A stretch of 64,000 bases of DNA from Phocoena phocoena (GCF_963924675.1 NC_089232.1:50530759-50594758), one strand, 5' to 3'. Positions 23,656 to 35,134 are shown, counted from the first letter of the stretch. Numbers and translations: made by a program. The notes: generated by a model not told the origin, from the letters alone.

Positions 23656-23805
23656 TCGAGGGAGCATAAGAATCACTTGGAGGGCTTGTTAAAACACAGA
23701 TTGCTGGGCTTCACCCCCGGAGTGTCTGATTCAGTAGGTTTGGGGCCCAGGAATTTGCATTTTTAACCAGCTCCCAGGTGATGCTGATGTTGCTGGCCCA
23801 GAATA
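23656..23805 (+). mobile_element. MER5A hAT element
   Basis: AAGAATCACTTGGAGGGCTT, GTTAAAACACAGATTGCTGG, TGTCTGATTCAGTAGGTTTG and CCAGGTGATGCTGATGTTGC follow MER5A in order. It directly abuts the MER20 terminus on its left. Confidence 0.88.
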
Positions 23806-24655
23806 GAATAGACTAGAGAGAGATCTCATTCAGCTGTGAACAACCCACTCTTCCTTTCTCTTATTAACTTCATAATTGGTCCCAGGGATGGACTTATGAG
23901 TAGTGTACTCTTACTAGATATTTTAAATATTTTAATATATACCCTTATACTTCCCCCAAAAGAATTTGCAGTGGTAGTATGATTTGAAGAGAAATCGAAA
24001 AAGTTCTCTGGTAATTACTAATTCATTTTTTTGGCTATTAAAAGCTTATCAAGGCCTTTATCACAAATATTACATATAATGCAGATTTCCTCCTTGGAGG
24101 AAATAGAACCCTGGGCTCAGCGGGGAGAAAGAAGATACTGAAGGCAGACTAGGATGGGGACATGCAAAAGTACTGACTTAATACCCACCGGGAACTGCCT
24201 GGGTTTTGACCCTCAGGGTTTTGATTCCTGACAGCCCAGGAATCCTGTCTTCAGTCCCTGGCTGTTCTGTTCCTTATCTCCACTTGTCCCCACCCCAGCA
24301 CAAATCATACCCTAACCTCCCAGACTGACTAAGTACTGCAACCTCTTCTGTTCTCCTGTTCAAGTTCCTCTTTGATCAACACTTTTTGCCTCTCTGGGTT
24401 TCAGCGGTGTCATCTGTCAAGTGGGGAAAGGAGGATGAGGGAACAACACAAAGAGGCCAACTTGGATATTTGGTCACTGTGATTTCTACACTAATTCCCT
24501 AGCTTTGGGGCAGAGTAGCACAAAGGCTGGCAAGCCTCAGCTTCGCTCTGGAATACCCAGCCTCGGAAAGAGACTGAAGGGAAGTGAGTTGGCTCTTCCT
24601 TATTTGCCTTATGGGGTCAACCCGGTGTAGAGAAAAGAGACCTGGACTGAGAATT
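23806..24655. other. Unassigned DNA
   Basis: No repeat family or gene is clear. About 24380-24440 (CCTCTCTGGGTTTCAGCGGT, then CATCTGTCAAGTGGGGAA) may be a MIR core remnant. Confidence 0.45.
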
Positions 24656-24659
24656 AGGC

Positions 24660-25075
24660 GTCCTAGGTATCACCTGAAAACAAACCAACAAACAAAAAAA
24701 AACGCACAACCTAAAAGTTGAGTGTTTTATTCTGGGACCTTACAGAGGACTATAGCCTGGGAGACAGCTTCTCAGATAGCTCTGAGGACTGTTCCAAAAA
24801 GGTAAGAAAGGAGCCAGCTTATGTAGGAGTTTTGCTGAAAACATGTAGTCAAATATCAAAAGATTGCTTCTAGTCATAAAAAAACAGACTTCTCAAGTTA
24901 ATGACTTCAGTGCTTTTCTATGTATGGAAAGGTGCAAGAGTCTGGGCTCATTGAAATTATTCCTTTGAAAGGCATCTTAACTATCTAGGGCTAGTATCCT
25001 GTTTTTCTCCATCCTGAATTCCCCTCAGGTGCACCATCAGGGGCAGCTACAGTGGCTGATGGCTTGATGGTGTGG
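24660..25075 (-). mobile_element. ERV-LTR-like interspersed repeat
   Basis: The left edge contains GTGTTTTATTCTGGGACCTT, which places an AATAAAA signal on the minus strand. The rest resembles a cetartiodactyl LTR-type repeat (GAGGACTATAGCCTGGGAGA, CAGATAGCTCTGAGGACTG, GGCTGATGGCTTGATGGT). The family is not confirmed and no viral gene is present. Confidence 0.45.
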
Positions 25076-25084
25076 TCCCAGTTC

Positions 25085-25250
25085 TACTTTCCACCTTCTA
25101 TGAGATTTGGGGCAGTCATTTCACCTTTATGGGCCTTCTTGTTCTCTCATTTGTTAAATAGAGTTAGCTACGGCATGGGCGTGTTTGGAGGATCAAATGG
25201 GAGATTGGAAGTGAAAGCACATGGTGCTTATCAAAGTATATATTTTATAT
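25085..25250 (+). mobile_element. MIR SINE fragment
   Basis: MIR core and 3' region in sense orientation: GGGGCAGTCATTTCACCTTT, CTCATTTGTTAAATAGAGTT, then GAGGATCAAATGGG. The 5' tRNA-like part is missing. Confidence 0.7.
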
Positions 25251-27424
25251 TGGGGCCCAGGAGCCCACTGTCCTTCCAGAATATTGTAACTGAGAAGGGG
25301 CACCACAGTACTTGTATCTTCACCCCATTCTATAAACATCATCAAACACGGTAGAACATACCCAAATAAACCAGAATGCATTTGTGTTCATAAAGAAAGA
25401 TATGGCAGAAGCTCAGTTGGAAATCCAATGCAGGTTGGTTCCAGAAACACACATTTTATACCAAATTTTGCATCTGTGATTCCCCTACTCCTCATACACA
25501 TCCCACCTTTCAGCTCAGTCCCTGGGCTATATTCTTTTTCTCTAGCTCATAATCCCCAAACTCAAGGGAAAATATCCTTGCTGGGCTCTGACTCTCAAAA
25601 GGAAGAGAGATTGCCAGTGGCTTAGAAAGGACAATGCTGCTAGCCCCTGAACAGACCCCGGCACCTTCTAAAGGAGAAATCTCTTGTAAGCTGTGCTGTT
25701 CCATGAGCAGTGGGCCTTGGCCAAACCAGAACTGAGGAACTCTCCTCTCTTCATTGAACATTTAGAACTGTATTTTAGGTTGTTTTGTTGGTTTTATAAT
25801 AAGTATGCATGACTTTAGTAAGCAGAGGAACCAAGGATTTTTATTTAACTATAAAAATACTTTATTATTGGTAGAACATTGGTCAGAATTGTTACTGTAT
25901 TTTGTTTTTGTTGATTGTTGTTTTGAAGTATACATATATAATAGGGACGATATTTTGAGAGTACTAAACCAATGTTATTTTCATCCTCTGTAACTCATAG
26001 ATCCTAGAGTTACTGAGGCTCCCATATCAACCCAGACCAGAATAGAGAAGATACTCCTTTAGCTGTTATCCATGAGGCCTGGTGTCCCACAGGATAGGAG
26101 GCTATGGTGAGGATTGTTCATTCTGAAGATGGACATGTGTGGAAAAGGCGACAGTAGATCCAGAGGGAGATAGAGATGGTCAAATGCCAATGCCGGGGTT
26201 CTAGGCCCTCCTTCCTGGCTGAACCTCAAGGTGAGGAGACTGTAGAGACATCTGGCTGGCCATCGGGGAGCCCAGGTTAATTGGATTTGGTGACTCCATT
26301 CTCAGGGCATGATCTGGAGAGGCTGCAGGCCTCTAGGAGCCCAGACTTTAGCTTCTCTATATCCAACCTGGAAAGAATGATGGTGTGGTCTCAGAGAAGG
26401 CAGGAGAGCAGACGCAGTTCTCTATAGCCTGTGTGTGGCATACAGAGTATCTAGGAATTCCCAACTGCCTTAGTAAGGTAACACAAAGGGGCTTAGGCCT
26501 GATGGAATAGCCAATCTGGAGTAAGGATGAAAAAAACGCCAGTATGTAGATGCTTTTTTAAATCAGAAGGAATGTGTCTGAGAACTCAGGCTCCAGGTAT
26601 GTGTGCCAGTGAGAAACAAAAGATTGGATGAGGCCAGTCCAGAGGCCAGGCTAGGAAGCAGGAAACATGTGGATCTGAGTCCTCCTCTCTCCTGGTGCTG
26701 TGAGGTCATATAATCTCCCACTTACCCCAAATGTCTTTTAAAAAGGAGTGGGAGAGGAAATGGAGAGAACTGAGCATTTTTGCAAACTCTGGATCATTCA
26801 AAAGAGATTATTTAAATGGAACAAATGGAGATACGGATGATTTGAAACTTTTCCATCTCTCACTACTCATGGGTTGGGAATTTGAGGGGGAAATTAGATC
26901 AGTTATGGAAAGATAAAGAAGTTTTATTTCCTTTGTACAACTGAGTAGTGCAATGTGTAAAACTCCAGTGCTGCTCCACATATGTGCTGTTAGTTAGATG
27001 ATATCAATTGTTTACCCCTTGGTTTTGCGTGCCTTCTTGATTTGCACAATATTTAGTCCTAGAGTCCTTGAAAAACAATCTCCACACACGTAGTAACATC
27101 ATAGCCCAGTTACTGCCGTGACCACAGCCCTGATTCTGAGTCACCAGACTCCACACCTTGTCTGAGGTCACCCTGGGTTCTAAAGGCACCTGGAACACCT
27201 CTGTGAGCTATCATTAAAATATTTTGCCTACTTTCATCATCCCAGCTTTATATCCTTCTAGAAGAAATGCCCAAGAATTGTGTTATAGTCCCCAATTTTA
27301 AAAAGTAGTTTTCAGAGTGTTTTATTTGTGTTATGTCATATTGTCCCAACAACTCTTGTGAGTCAGATGGAAGAAATGGTAGTAGTTCCATTTTACAGTA
27401 AAAAAATCAATTCCCAGAAGCTTA
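25251..27424. other. Unassigned repeat-poor DNA
   Basis: About 2.2 kb with no repeat I can name and no supported gene. Short open frames (60-100 codons) have no domain. It is one of the longest stretches here without an identified mobile element. Confidence 0.5.
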
Positions 27425-28165
27425 AGTGTTATCAGTCAGGGCCCAGTCATGAAAACAGAAAGCATATTAGGTCCTTCAAGAGAGAGAATTCATTATAGGG
27501 GATTGGTTGCAGGCATTTGTGTACTCAAACTGTTCACACCAGCTTGTGAAATTCAGCGATGCCATCTTGATAGTTGAAAATTATACATGGTGAATGATCT
27601 ATATTACAAAAATCGTATATATTACAAATCAGGTTTCTTTTTGTTTTTGTTTTCCTGGAGAGCTGGTTATTAAATATTTACCAGCACATCACTGGTTATA
27701 GGTATTGGAGGACTGGGAAAAAAAGGAACATTGATGTAACAGAGATAGTAACTGGAGAAAACAGTTACCATCCCAGGACCAGAAAACGAAGGAAAGAGGT
27801 TGGGTTACGAAAACCTAGGAGGTCAGAGGAGGGCCCCCCAGAGCCTGGGCTCAGACTGCAGAGGGGTGGCTGCCCCCCGATGCTGATACACCTGAGGGGC
27901 ACAATGATACTGCATAGGGGTGCTGAAGGAGCATGGAGGCCACAACCTACCACTGATGCTGGGGTGAATCTGATAGGGATAGCAAGCCAGCAGAAAGGAG
28001 TGTGTCCTTCCTCCTCCTCCTGCCTTGAGTCTCCCTCAAGTGCCCCTATTGGCAGAGCTTAACAGAGAGCAGCGGCAAAGGAGAAATGTGGTTTGCAGAA
28101 TCCCCAGCCGCAGTGTTTAAAGCCACATACAGAAGATGGGTGGGGGTGAGAGACAATAGCTTAAG
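27425..28165. mobile_element. Degenerate LTR-like repeat
   Basis: The segment starts near TCAGTCAGGGCCCAGTCATG and ends near a GAGAGACAATAGCTTAAGAA stretch. Internal CACCTGAGGGGCACAATGAT and AAAGGAGAAATGTGGTTTGC are features I associate with an old mammalian LTR-type repeat. Family and orientation are uncertain. Confidence 0.4.
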
Positions 28166-28454
28166 AACTAGCACATTAAGGGACTTGCCAAAGGTGACAT
28201 AGTAAGTGTCATCTGCCTTGTTCCCTTGATATTTCAGGGCCTAGGCAAGTCCCTGGTATATAATATGCACTCAGTAAACAATTGTGGAAGGAAGGAAAGA
28301 AGGCAGGCCAGAATGGCCCAGCACACCAAGGCGAGAAGAGTCCAAAATATCCTTGGTCTCCACTCCCCCACCCCCAGTGTAAGCACAATCACAGCATGGA
28401 GTATGTCTTTACACTTGACCCGGTTGTCTCCCAGTGCTGCTGTGGGAGCTGCCT

Positions 28455-28662
28455 AAGGAGGTACTACAGCCTGGTGCTTTGGAGAAATGATATGGCTTCA
28501 AATCCCAGACCAACTATTTAAGAGTTGTGTGGCTTTGGGCAAATTACTCAACATCTCTAAGCCTTGGTTTCATCCTCTATAAAATGGAGAGAATAATAGC
28601 GTGTAAGGCTTAAACAAGGTAACAATTGTTTGTGGCACATGTTCCATCAGCGCTCACTGTTA
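28455..28662 (+). mobile_element. MIR SINE
   Basis: Sense-orientation MIR with a degraded B-box-like CTTCAAATCCCAGACC, then TTGGGCAAATTACTCAACAT and TCTATAAAATGGAGAGAATA. Nearly full length; it ends just upstream of the GC-rich block. Confidence 0.8.
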
Positions 28663-29215
28663 CTCCCACCCTACACCCCAGAAGGGTGATCAGATAAATG
28701 GCCAACTGAGGCCAGGCTGGGGCCAGTGATCCCGTCGTTGTTCTGGACTTCCCGTCCCTGCTCCCCAGTGCTGGCCAAGACCCGGGCTGGAGGAGCAGGG
28801 ATCTGCCCAGGGCTGCTACAGTCAGGCCAAGGGTTGCAAGATGGAGGCCAGGCTGGCCAGACCCAGGCTCGGCAGCCCCGGAGGCTCCCATACACGGCAC
28901 TGGGAACCTCACTGCGACTTGGAGATGGGAATCTGTGTGTTTCCTAACAGCTCTATGTTTCAAAGCAAGTTTACTCCTGACAGAGACAAACGCGGGTGTG
29001 GCGGTTCCTTGCATTCAAAACGAAACAGAAGAAAACAAAGAGAACCCCCGCCCCCAAGCTCCGGAAGGCCTGCAGACCTTTTCCCAGGCAAAATGTGCAG
29101 CGAAAAGAGGAGGGAGCGCCTTTGTGGCTGCTGCCCGGATTTAAAGCCTAGGAGCGCAGCCCTCTCGGGGACTCAACTACGGGGTCCCGCGCCTCAAAGG
29201 CACCGCGGCCCCAAA

Positions 29216-29226
29216 GGCGGGGCGGG
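29216..29226 (+). promoter_or_regulatory. Sp1-type GC box
   Basis: GGCGGGGCGGG fits the Sp1/KLF consensus and lies in the densest CpG part of the island. It overlaps the donor-like GGGTGAGG. Confidence 0.6.
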
Positions 29227-29685
29227 TGAGGCTTGTCCCGCTCAACGCCGGTCCGAGCCGCTCTCCCAACCGGGTCCCGGGCCGCGAAGGGCGGGAGCAC
29301 AGCCGGGCTGAACGAGCCCTGCCCCGGGAAGCACCCGCTCCCCCTGCCGGAATCCCGGGAATGTCGCCGGTACGGGAAGCATCTGGACGGCCTCTAGGCA
29401 GAGGGAGGGGTCAAACCTGGAATTTCTCGGGTGCTTTTGCACAAATTCCCCTCAGGCTTTTCAGCCCCGTGAAGTTGAAGCCCACGAGTGTGAGAAGGAA
29501 GTCGCCTGCTTCTTCTCGGGGCCGACTTTGTCGCAGCAAAGGCTGCCAATCCCCGCTCTACAAGCACCCAAACGCTTGGACACCCTTCCCGGCTCGAAAG
29601 ATCCCTTCTTTGTGTCTGAGAGAGGAAAGCCTTCCCCGCCCGGAAACCCACAGGGCCAGCCCGGGCAGGTGTTTCCAGCTGGATT

Positions 29686-29697
29686 GTCGCCATCTTG
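29686..29697 (-). promoter_or_regulatory. YY1-like site
   Basis: GTCGCCATCTTG is, on the minus strand, CAAGATGGCGAC. It matches the YY1 promoter motif CAAGATGGCGGC at 11 of 12 bases. YY1 sites of this form often sit just downstream of transcription starts in CpG-island promoters; here the position relative to a start is unknown. Confidence 0.55.
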
Positions 29698-29745
29698 TGG
29701 CAGGATTGGGTGGCCACACTGGCGCATCGGCCAGACCATCCTGTC

Positions 29746-31299
29746 TACGACTTTTTAAGGTCCCAGAAGTACCCTTCCTTCTTTCCCCCAACCAGCTAGG
29801 AATAGAAGAATTTAAATCATGTTCCCTGGGCACAGGAGTTGAACTATGAGGCATCTGTCCCCTCCTCGCTCAACTGCACGAACGGTGTCTTCCTAAAGGC
29901 AGCCAAGCGTTAGCTGGATCCAGCCTTACTGAGGGGCTCTGCCTCCTCAGGCACAAGAACCCACCTGAACGAGGTGCCCACCCCTCCCAATTTCCCACGA
30001 TACAAACTAATGATTAAGAAGGCAGAGTCCTGTTCCTACTGCTTAGTAATGTTATTCTGCTTAATGAGTATTATTAAAGGACCCCTGTTATTAAAGACTC
30101 CCTGTTATTATTGTTATTATTATTATTTAGCACGTAAAATGTATTCTGTAGTTTCAAAACACTCCAGCTCTTATCTCCTTGGGCTTTCCAAACACTTCAG
30201 AGAGGCAGGCAGGTGACAACTTCATTTTATATAATAGGGAAACTGAGACACTGTAATTAGTAACAAGTTCATAGATTGATGAGTCAACAGTAGTCATTTC
30301 TTCCTGGATGATTTCTGTCTTAACTCTGAAGTGTCATAGATGCCAGTAGATGATAAATAGACACCCCAACTTGGGAGACTAGTTTCTCTCACCCACTTTT
30401 ATGACCCATTTTAAATACATTAGAAACCCAGTCCCAGAAGTTTTAAAACTGATGAGTCATGTGTTCATTGCATTGAACATATGGGTGATGTTAATTGCAT
30501 TTTATTATATTTTTACAAGTCAAACACAACCCATTAAAGTAAAAAAGCAAGGATGTTACAATCAGTAGACCAGATGTACCTTGATCTGGAGGATAAATTG
30601 GTTTTCAATCCATTCATTCATTATGAAAATACCCCATTCATTAGACATAACAAGCATAAAAAAGACCAATAAAAAACCGACCATCTTATTTTAAAGTCTA
30701 TTATCTTCTTAGAGACAAGAAAAACTCTTTTCTGCTTTCAGACTTCCTTCTTTTCAAAAAAGTTTTCAGTCTTATGAGTAGGTGCACTCATATTACCAGA
30801 GGGCCTTAAGTTTCTTCAATAACTTTTTTCTTTCCAAAAGCAACAACAAAATTAATTGCTTTGCTCTGCTCATAGAAAGCGGTCATATAATGCACTCCCC
30901 TTCTCCCTCTTCATCCCTCCTCCCCTACAAAAGAAATATATCCGGTCATTCTGGAAGTCTCCAGTGGAAAGCCTTGGGCTTGAATTTGAAGCTGGGTCAG
31001 GGATGAAGCAAAGGAGGGTTTGAGAGGCTTGTCCTATCCCCAGTTGCTGAGTTAGCTTAGCCCCCAGCAAAGCTATAAAGTTGAGGAAGTTTGTCCTTGG
31101 AGGTTTCTCATCCAACCTTTAGTGTTCTGTTTTTATACAGTTCTCACCCAAAATAATAAATTTCTAAATGTACATGTTTAAAGAAATTAAAGGAGTTGTT
31201 TTCTGGTTTGGGGGGGAGTCAGGCTAGACTTCTTAACCTTCTCTTATATTCATTCAACTCATTCATTCACTCAGAAGGGATGTATTTATAAATTGTATT
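29746..31299. other. Unassigned DNA
   Basis: No gene or mobile element is recognised. A short TTA/TTG-rich run (about 30104-30127) is a microsatellite. The sequence next to the island (29746-30000) becomes steadily less CpG-rich. Confidence 0.5.
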
Positions 31300-31512
31300 A
31301 ATAAATAGCTACTCTTGATGGGCCTATGATAAGCAAGGCACTCAAATTCATTATTCTTATGCAGCAGTCCTTTAAAGGAGATTCTCATTATCCCCACTTT
31401 ACAGGTGAGAAAACTGAAGTTTAAAAGAAAAATCTCAAAACACCTGCTTATAGTCACACAGCTAGAGAGACAGCTGGGATAGGAACATAAGGTTGCAACT
31501 TCTGTGCACTCA
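31300..31512 (-). mobile_element. MIR SINE
   Basis: Reverse-complement MIR: CATTATCCCCACTTTACAGG, a GAGAAAACTGAAG-type stretch and TAGTCACACAGCTAGAGAGA in order. Confidence 0.8.
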
Positions 31513-31982
31513 GAAATATGAAGCTCCCTTCACCCTCTGGATTCCTTCAGGTAGGAAAACAAGACTCAGGAGTGTGATAGGTAAAGAGGAAATGAATTGA
31601 AAAATAATAGAGTGACAAAACATTCCCCGCCAGCCTCACCCTTTTGTCTCTGTCTTAGGCCAGCTGCACACGGTGGAATAGGGTGATGGGTTGATGGAGA
31701 AGCACATGACTCTCCAAACTTTTTCAGACTCCTTCAACTTCCAGCCAATGGGGAAGAGGGTTCTCCAAGGAAATCCCCCCAGCCTTCACCGGGTATGAAG
31801 AAGGTCCAAAGCCCTAGGCAGTCCTAGTTAGAAAACAAATATGTAGGTGTTTACTAATGTGGCAAATGGGCATTTTTCCAGGCAGTACAGTATACACTGA
31901 ATAAGGAAAGGGTAACATAACAATGGGGGCAGTGATTTCCACTTAATTGTGAGATTTAAGAAATTGATAGGAAATTGACAGG

Positions 31983-32240
31983 CATTGTGGAACAGTGTTT
32001 GAGAGCACTTCTCTGGAACCAGACTGACTGTATTGAAATCCCAGCTCCATCACTTATTAGCTGTATGACCTTGGGCCAGTAATTTGGCCTATCTGTGCCT
32101 CAGTTTCTTCATCTGTAAAATAGGAGTGATTATAGTACCTGCCTCATAAGGTTGATGTGAAGATTATATGAGTTAATATATGTGCTTAGAGCAGTATCTG
32201 GTCCATGGTAAATACAATGCAAATATTCGTATTTATTATC
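31983..32240 (+). mobile_element. MIR SINE, near full length
   Basis: Sense MIR: GGAACAGTGTTTGAGAGCAC, a B-box-like TTGAAATCCCAGC, ATGACCTTGGGCCAGTAATT, TCTGTAAAATAGGAGTGATT, then ATATGAGTTAATATATGTGC. About 255 bp, close to the complete family length. Confidence 0.88.
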
Positions 32241-32254
32241 ACTATGGTGGAGAG

Positions 32255-32452
32255 AAACTTTTCAGTCAAACTTATCTGGGCTTCTATCCCTGCTAGGTAG
32301 TCCTGGATCAGTTACCCAACCTCATTGAGCTTCAGTGTTCTCATCTATAAAATAGGGTAATAACACCTATGTAGGCAGGGGCATTGTAAGGAGTGAGATA
32401 ACATGCATGAAAATACCACAGTATTGGTCACATAGTAGTAGCTCAATAAATT
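32255..32452 (+). mobile_element. Second MIR SINE in tandem
   Basis: CCTGGATCAGTTACCCAACC, TCATCTATAAAATAGGGTAA and GTAGTAGCTCAATAAATTCC follow the same MIR order and orientation as the element 15 bp to its left. The two differ enough to be independent insertions rather than a recent duplication. Confidence 0.8.
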
Positions 32453-32614
32453 CCCCTTTCCTTCCTTTCTTTAATTTAATATTAATGAACTTTTTGGGGT
32501 GTGTTTAGTGGTAGCAAAATAATAGTAAAAATGAAAATATATGTAAACTATAAACATATCTCATAATTAAACTATATAAATTAAGGTATCTTTTATGTTA
32601 AAAAGAGAACTCTG

Positions 32615-32877
32615 GGGACTTCTCTGGTGGTCCAGTGGTTGAGAATCCATCTTGCAATGCAGGGGATGCTGGTTCCATCCCTGGTTGGGGAACTAAGATC
32701 CCACGTGCCACGGGACAACTGAGCCCGCGGGCCACAACTACTGAGCCCACGCACTCTGGACCCCACGGGAAGCCCGATCACCACAGCTAGAGAGAAGCCC
32801 TCGCGCTGCAATGAAGGATCCCACGTGCCCCAACTAAAACCCAAAGCAGCCAATAAATAAATAAAGCTTAAAAAAAT
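32615..32877 (+). mobile_element. Long CHR-2-like SINE
   Basis: The head GGGACTTCTCTGGTGGTCCA and B box GGTTCCATCCCTGG precede a body with GAGCCCGCGGGCC and AGAGAGAAGCCC, then an AATAAATAAATAA tail. The TSD is AAAGAGAACTCTG at 32602-32614 and 32878-32890. Confidence 0.93.
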
Positions 32878-32890
32878 AAAGAGAACTCTG

Positions 32891-33271
32891 TGGCTGTAGG
32901 GATGTCATAGCACCCAGACATAAAATGGCAGCCAAGCAGGCCTGTTCCTTGGGAAAACTGTGGGGCATGTCAACAGCAAGCCTATCCCCCTCTTTCTGTG
33001 CAGTGTTTTGGTGGGGTTCAACCCTGCCTTCCTCTTCAGACTTGGAGGCAGGATCTTTGGGAGGAGCAGGGGATGGGGTGAGGAAAGTGACTTGGAATGA
33101 CTCACCCAGGGGTCACCATGCTCACCATTGCTTCAGCCCCTTTCCTTTTTCCTTGAAGTCGAGGTCTGAGGGACTGCAGCAGGGCTGAGGTGGAGGGAGA
33201 GGCTCAGGGTGGGCTTCTGGCACTCTACGACACCCTGGACCAGGTAGGGGTCCAGAGCACCCTTGCTCCTT
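32891..33271. other. Unassigned DNA
   Basis: No repeat or gene is recognised. The sequence is moderately GC-rich, with an 87-codon open frame that lacks a recognisable domain. Confidence 0.45.
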
Positions 33272-33418
33272 GCTCCTCAAAGGGTGGCATCAGGAACATC
33301 CAGGGTCCTGTTAGAAATGCAGAATCTCAGGTCCCACTCAAGACCTACTGAATCAGAATATTGTTTTAACAAGATTCTCGGGAGGTTTAGATGCACATCA
33401 CAGTTTGGGAAGCACTGA
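33272..33418 (-). mobile_element. MER5A hAT element
   Basis: The minus strand reads CAGTGCTTCCCAAACTGTGA, later CTGATTCAGTAGGTCTTGAG and GAGATTCTGCATTTCTAACA, in MER5A order. Confidence 0.82.
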
Positions 33419-33689
33419 GGTAGAGCCCATGAAGCCCACAGTAGCCACTTGGTCTGTATGGATGCTGGGATTGGGGCATCTGCTTTAAAGTGTGTGTCTC
33501 CTCTTTGTTTCCTCTTCCCTTGAACCCACACTGTGTGCCTTATAAATGGAGAAGACAGTGGCTTACTATGGTGAGAGTGGCCACTTTAATTGATCATAAC
33601 TCGCAAGATGCACAGAACTGGGAGGTGGCCCAGATGACAATTGAAAACTCACTTTGGTAGCAGGCAGGGTTGTGAGGGCAACAATCAGT

Positions 33690-33958
33690 CGGGCCGTATC
33701 TATGGAGCACCTATTTGTATCAGGTGCCTACTTGTGTGCAAGCACTGTGGATGACACAAAGAGATAGCATGGTATGTTGGAAAGCACTGATCTGGGAGTC
33801 ATCAGGAGATCTGGGCTCTGGTCCAAAATACATTTTTAAGTAGCTGGGCAATTCCCCTCACCCCTCAACATCTTCCTTTCCCGTCTGAAAAACGTGTGGG
33901 TCAGATTAGAGAATACTAAATTCCCATCCAAATCTAAAGAGATGTGATTCTAGTAGCC
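33690..33958 (+). mobile_element. MIR3-like SINE remnant
   Basis: ATCTGGGAGTCATCAGGAGA, a GATCTGGGCTCTGGTCC stretch and a TCAGATTAGAGAATACTAAA region follow the MIR3-type order. The stretch at 33690-33760 (TGGAGCACCTATTTGTATCA) may be a separate L2/L3-type piece. Confidence 0.55.
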
Positions 33959-35029
33959 CTAGCCTCAAAACCTTAGTCTAATTGAATAGACAAAATGATT
34001 TTAAATGATTACACATGAAACAGAGGGCAACCCAGGACAGGATGTGATTAAGGGCCAACTTGTGCGGAACTGGCAGCCTAGGGATCAAGGACTCCTGGAA
34101 GCGGTGTGTAAAGGGCAGTGTCTGGAACCTCCCTAAACTCCTCCTCCCCAGCTAAACTCGCTCCCAGAGCCAATAGTGGGCTGAGGGGAGGGAGCCCGGG
34201 CTGGACTTCCATACGTAGCCACTAGGTGGCGCTGTCCTGATGTGAAATCTATGGCTGGCAGCGACGCTTCAAGGGAAAACCTTTGCTGCCCCTCTGGCTA
34301 AAGGGACAATACTGGCTTCCAGACCTTAGACACACGGGTTTCTAAGATGCTGAGGAACTCAGAGCACAGGGTCATCTTGTGTCTAAGCAGGAATCAGTTC
34401 AGTGCATACCTTCCTCCCTGCTCAGCTGACATGAAGGAAGCGACCAGCAAGAATGTCAGCAGAGAGCACACAAAAGAGCCCACCTTCTTACACATACCCC
34501 TTTTTAGCCATCGAGGTGTAGGGAACCCCCCTTCCCACACTAGGTCTCTACCCCCACTTTCTTGTCCTGATTCTCACTTGCCCTACAAATAGCAGGGAAT
34601 TTGAGCCTGAGTCAGAAGCCCTCCCTCCACATGCCCACCTACAGGAGAGCTTCGTTCTCCCATGGAGAGGGAGAGGCTCCAATCCGGTCACTTTGTCCTG
34701 AGGTGAGCAGTGTCCACTCCAGAGCTACCAGCACTCTTCAACATTCTCTCCATTTCATTTCCCTGCAAAAGGGGGTGTGTGGAAGGCAACGTAGCATGTA
34801 TGAAGGCTCTCCTATGTGCCCAACTCTGGGCTAGGTGCTTTGCATGTATTGCTCCGGAGTCTACTTCCTCTGCCCTGGTTCCCACTCCCCACTCCCACTC
34901 TGCCCTTGAAAAACAACACAAACAAACTGAAACCTTGTGAACTCTCAGCAATTACTCTGAAGCTAGGCGAAAGTGCACAGAACTTACAGCCCTCACACCT
35001 TGGTCATTTTCAATTCCCTTTCTTGACAG
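33959..35029. other. Unassigned repeat-poor DNA with CTCF motif
   Basis: No mobile element or supported gene is recognised in about 1.1 kb. Open frames of 70-90 codons are present on both strands without domains. It contains the CTCF core match annotated separately. Confidence 0.5.
34219..34237 (+). promoter_or_regulatory. CTCF binding-site match
   Basis: CCACTAGGTGGCGCTGTCC fits the CTCF core (CCASYAGRKGGCRSY) at every core position. It is not in a SINE or other recognised repeat. It lies about 4.5 kb right of the CpG island. Occupancy cannot be judged from sequence. Confidence 0.7.
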
Positions 35030-35105
35030 CCATGTGACAGTGTGATGTCATTTAACCTTTCTGAGCCTCAATTTTCACATCTGTAAAATGAAGTAGAAGC
35101 TATAT
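35030..35105 (+). mobile_element. MIR core fragment
   Basis: TGATGTCATTTAACCTTTCT, then GAGCCTCAATTTTCACATCT and GTAAAATGAAGTAG match the MIR core. Both ends are missing; L1 sequence begins just to the right. Confidence 0.65.
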
Positions 35106-35134
35106 AGAAACCAATTTTTTATTTTAAAATTTCT

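Larger units (their letters stand above)
28980..29745. promoter_or_regulatory. CpG island, candidate promoter
   Basis: In a window otherwise poor in CpG, about 30 CpG dinucleotides fall in 29101-29400 alone by eye count, and base composition is strongly GC-rich. No mobile element is recognised in it. It contains a GC box (29216-29226), a YY1-like site (29686-29697), no clear TATA box, and a plus-strand donor-like CGG|GTGAGG at 29225/29226. Two plus-strand open frames (28841-29311 and 29226-29849) cross it, but their composition only reflects GC-rich DNA. The direction of transcription and the gene served, coding or non-coding, are not evident. Confidence 0.7.

Noticed and set aside
29226..29849. 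A 207-codon open frame in the CpG island, with a 156-codon one at 28841-29311
   Set aside because: Long frames are expected where TA-rich stop codons are rare. The proteins are Pro/Arg/Ser-rich without domains, other frames and the minus strand are also open, and no start context or homology is recognised.
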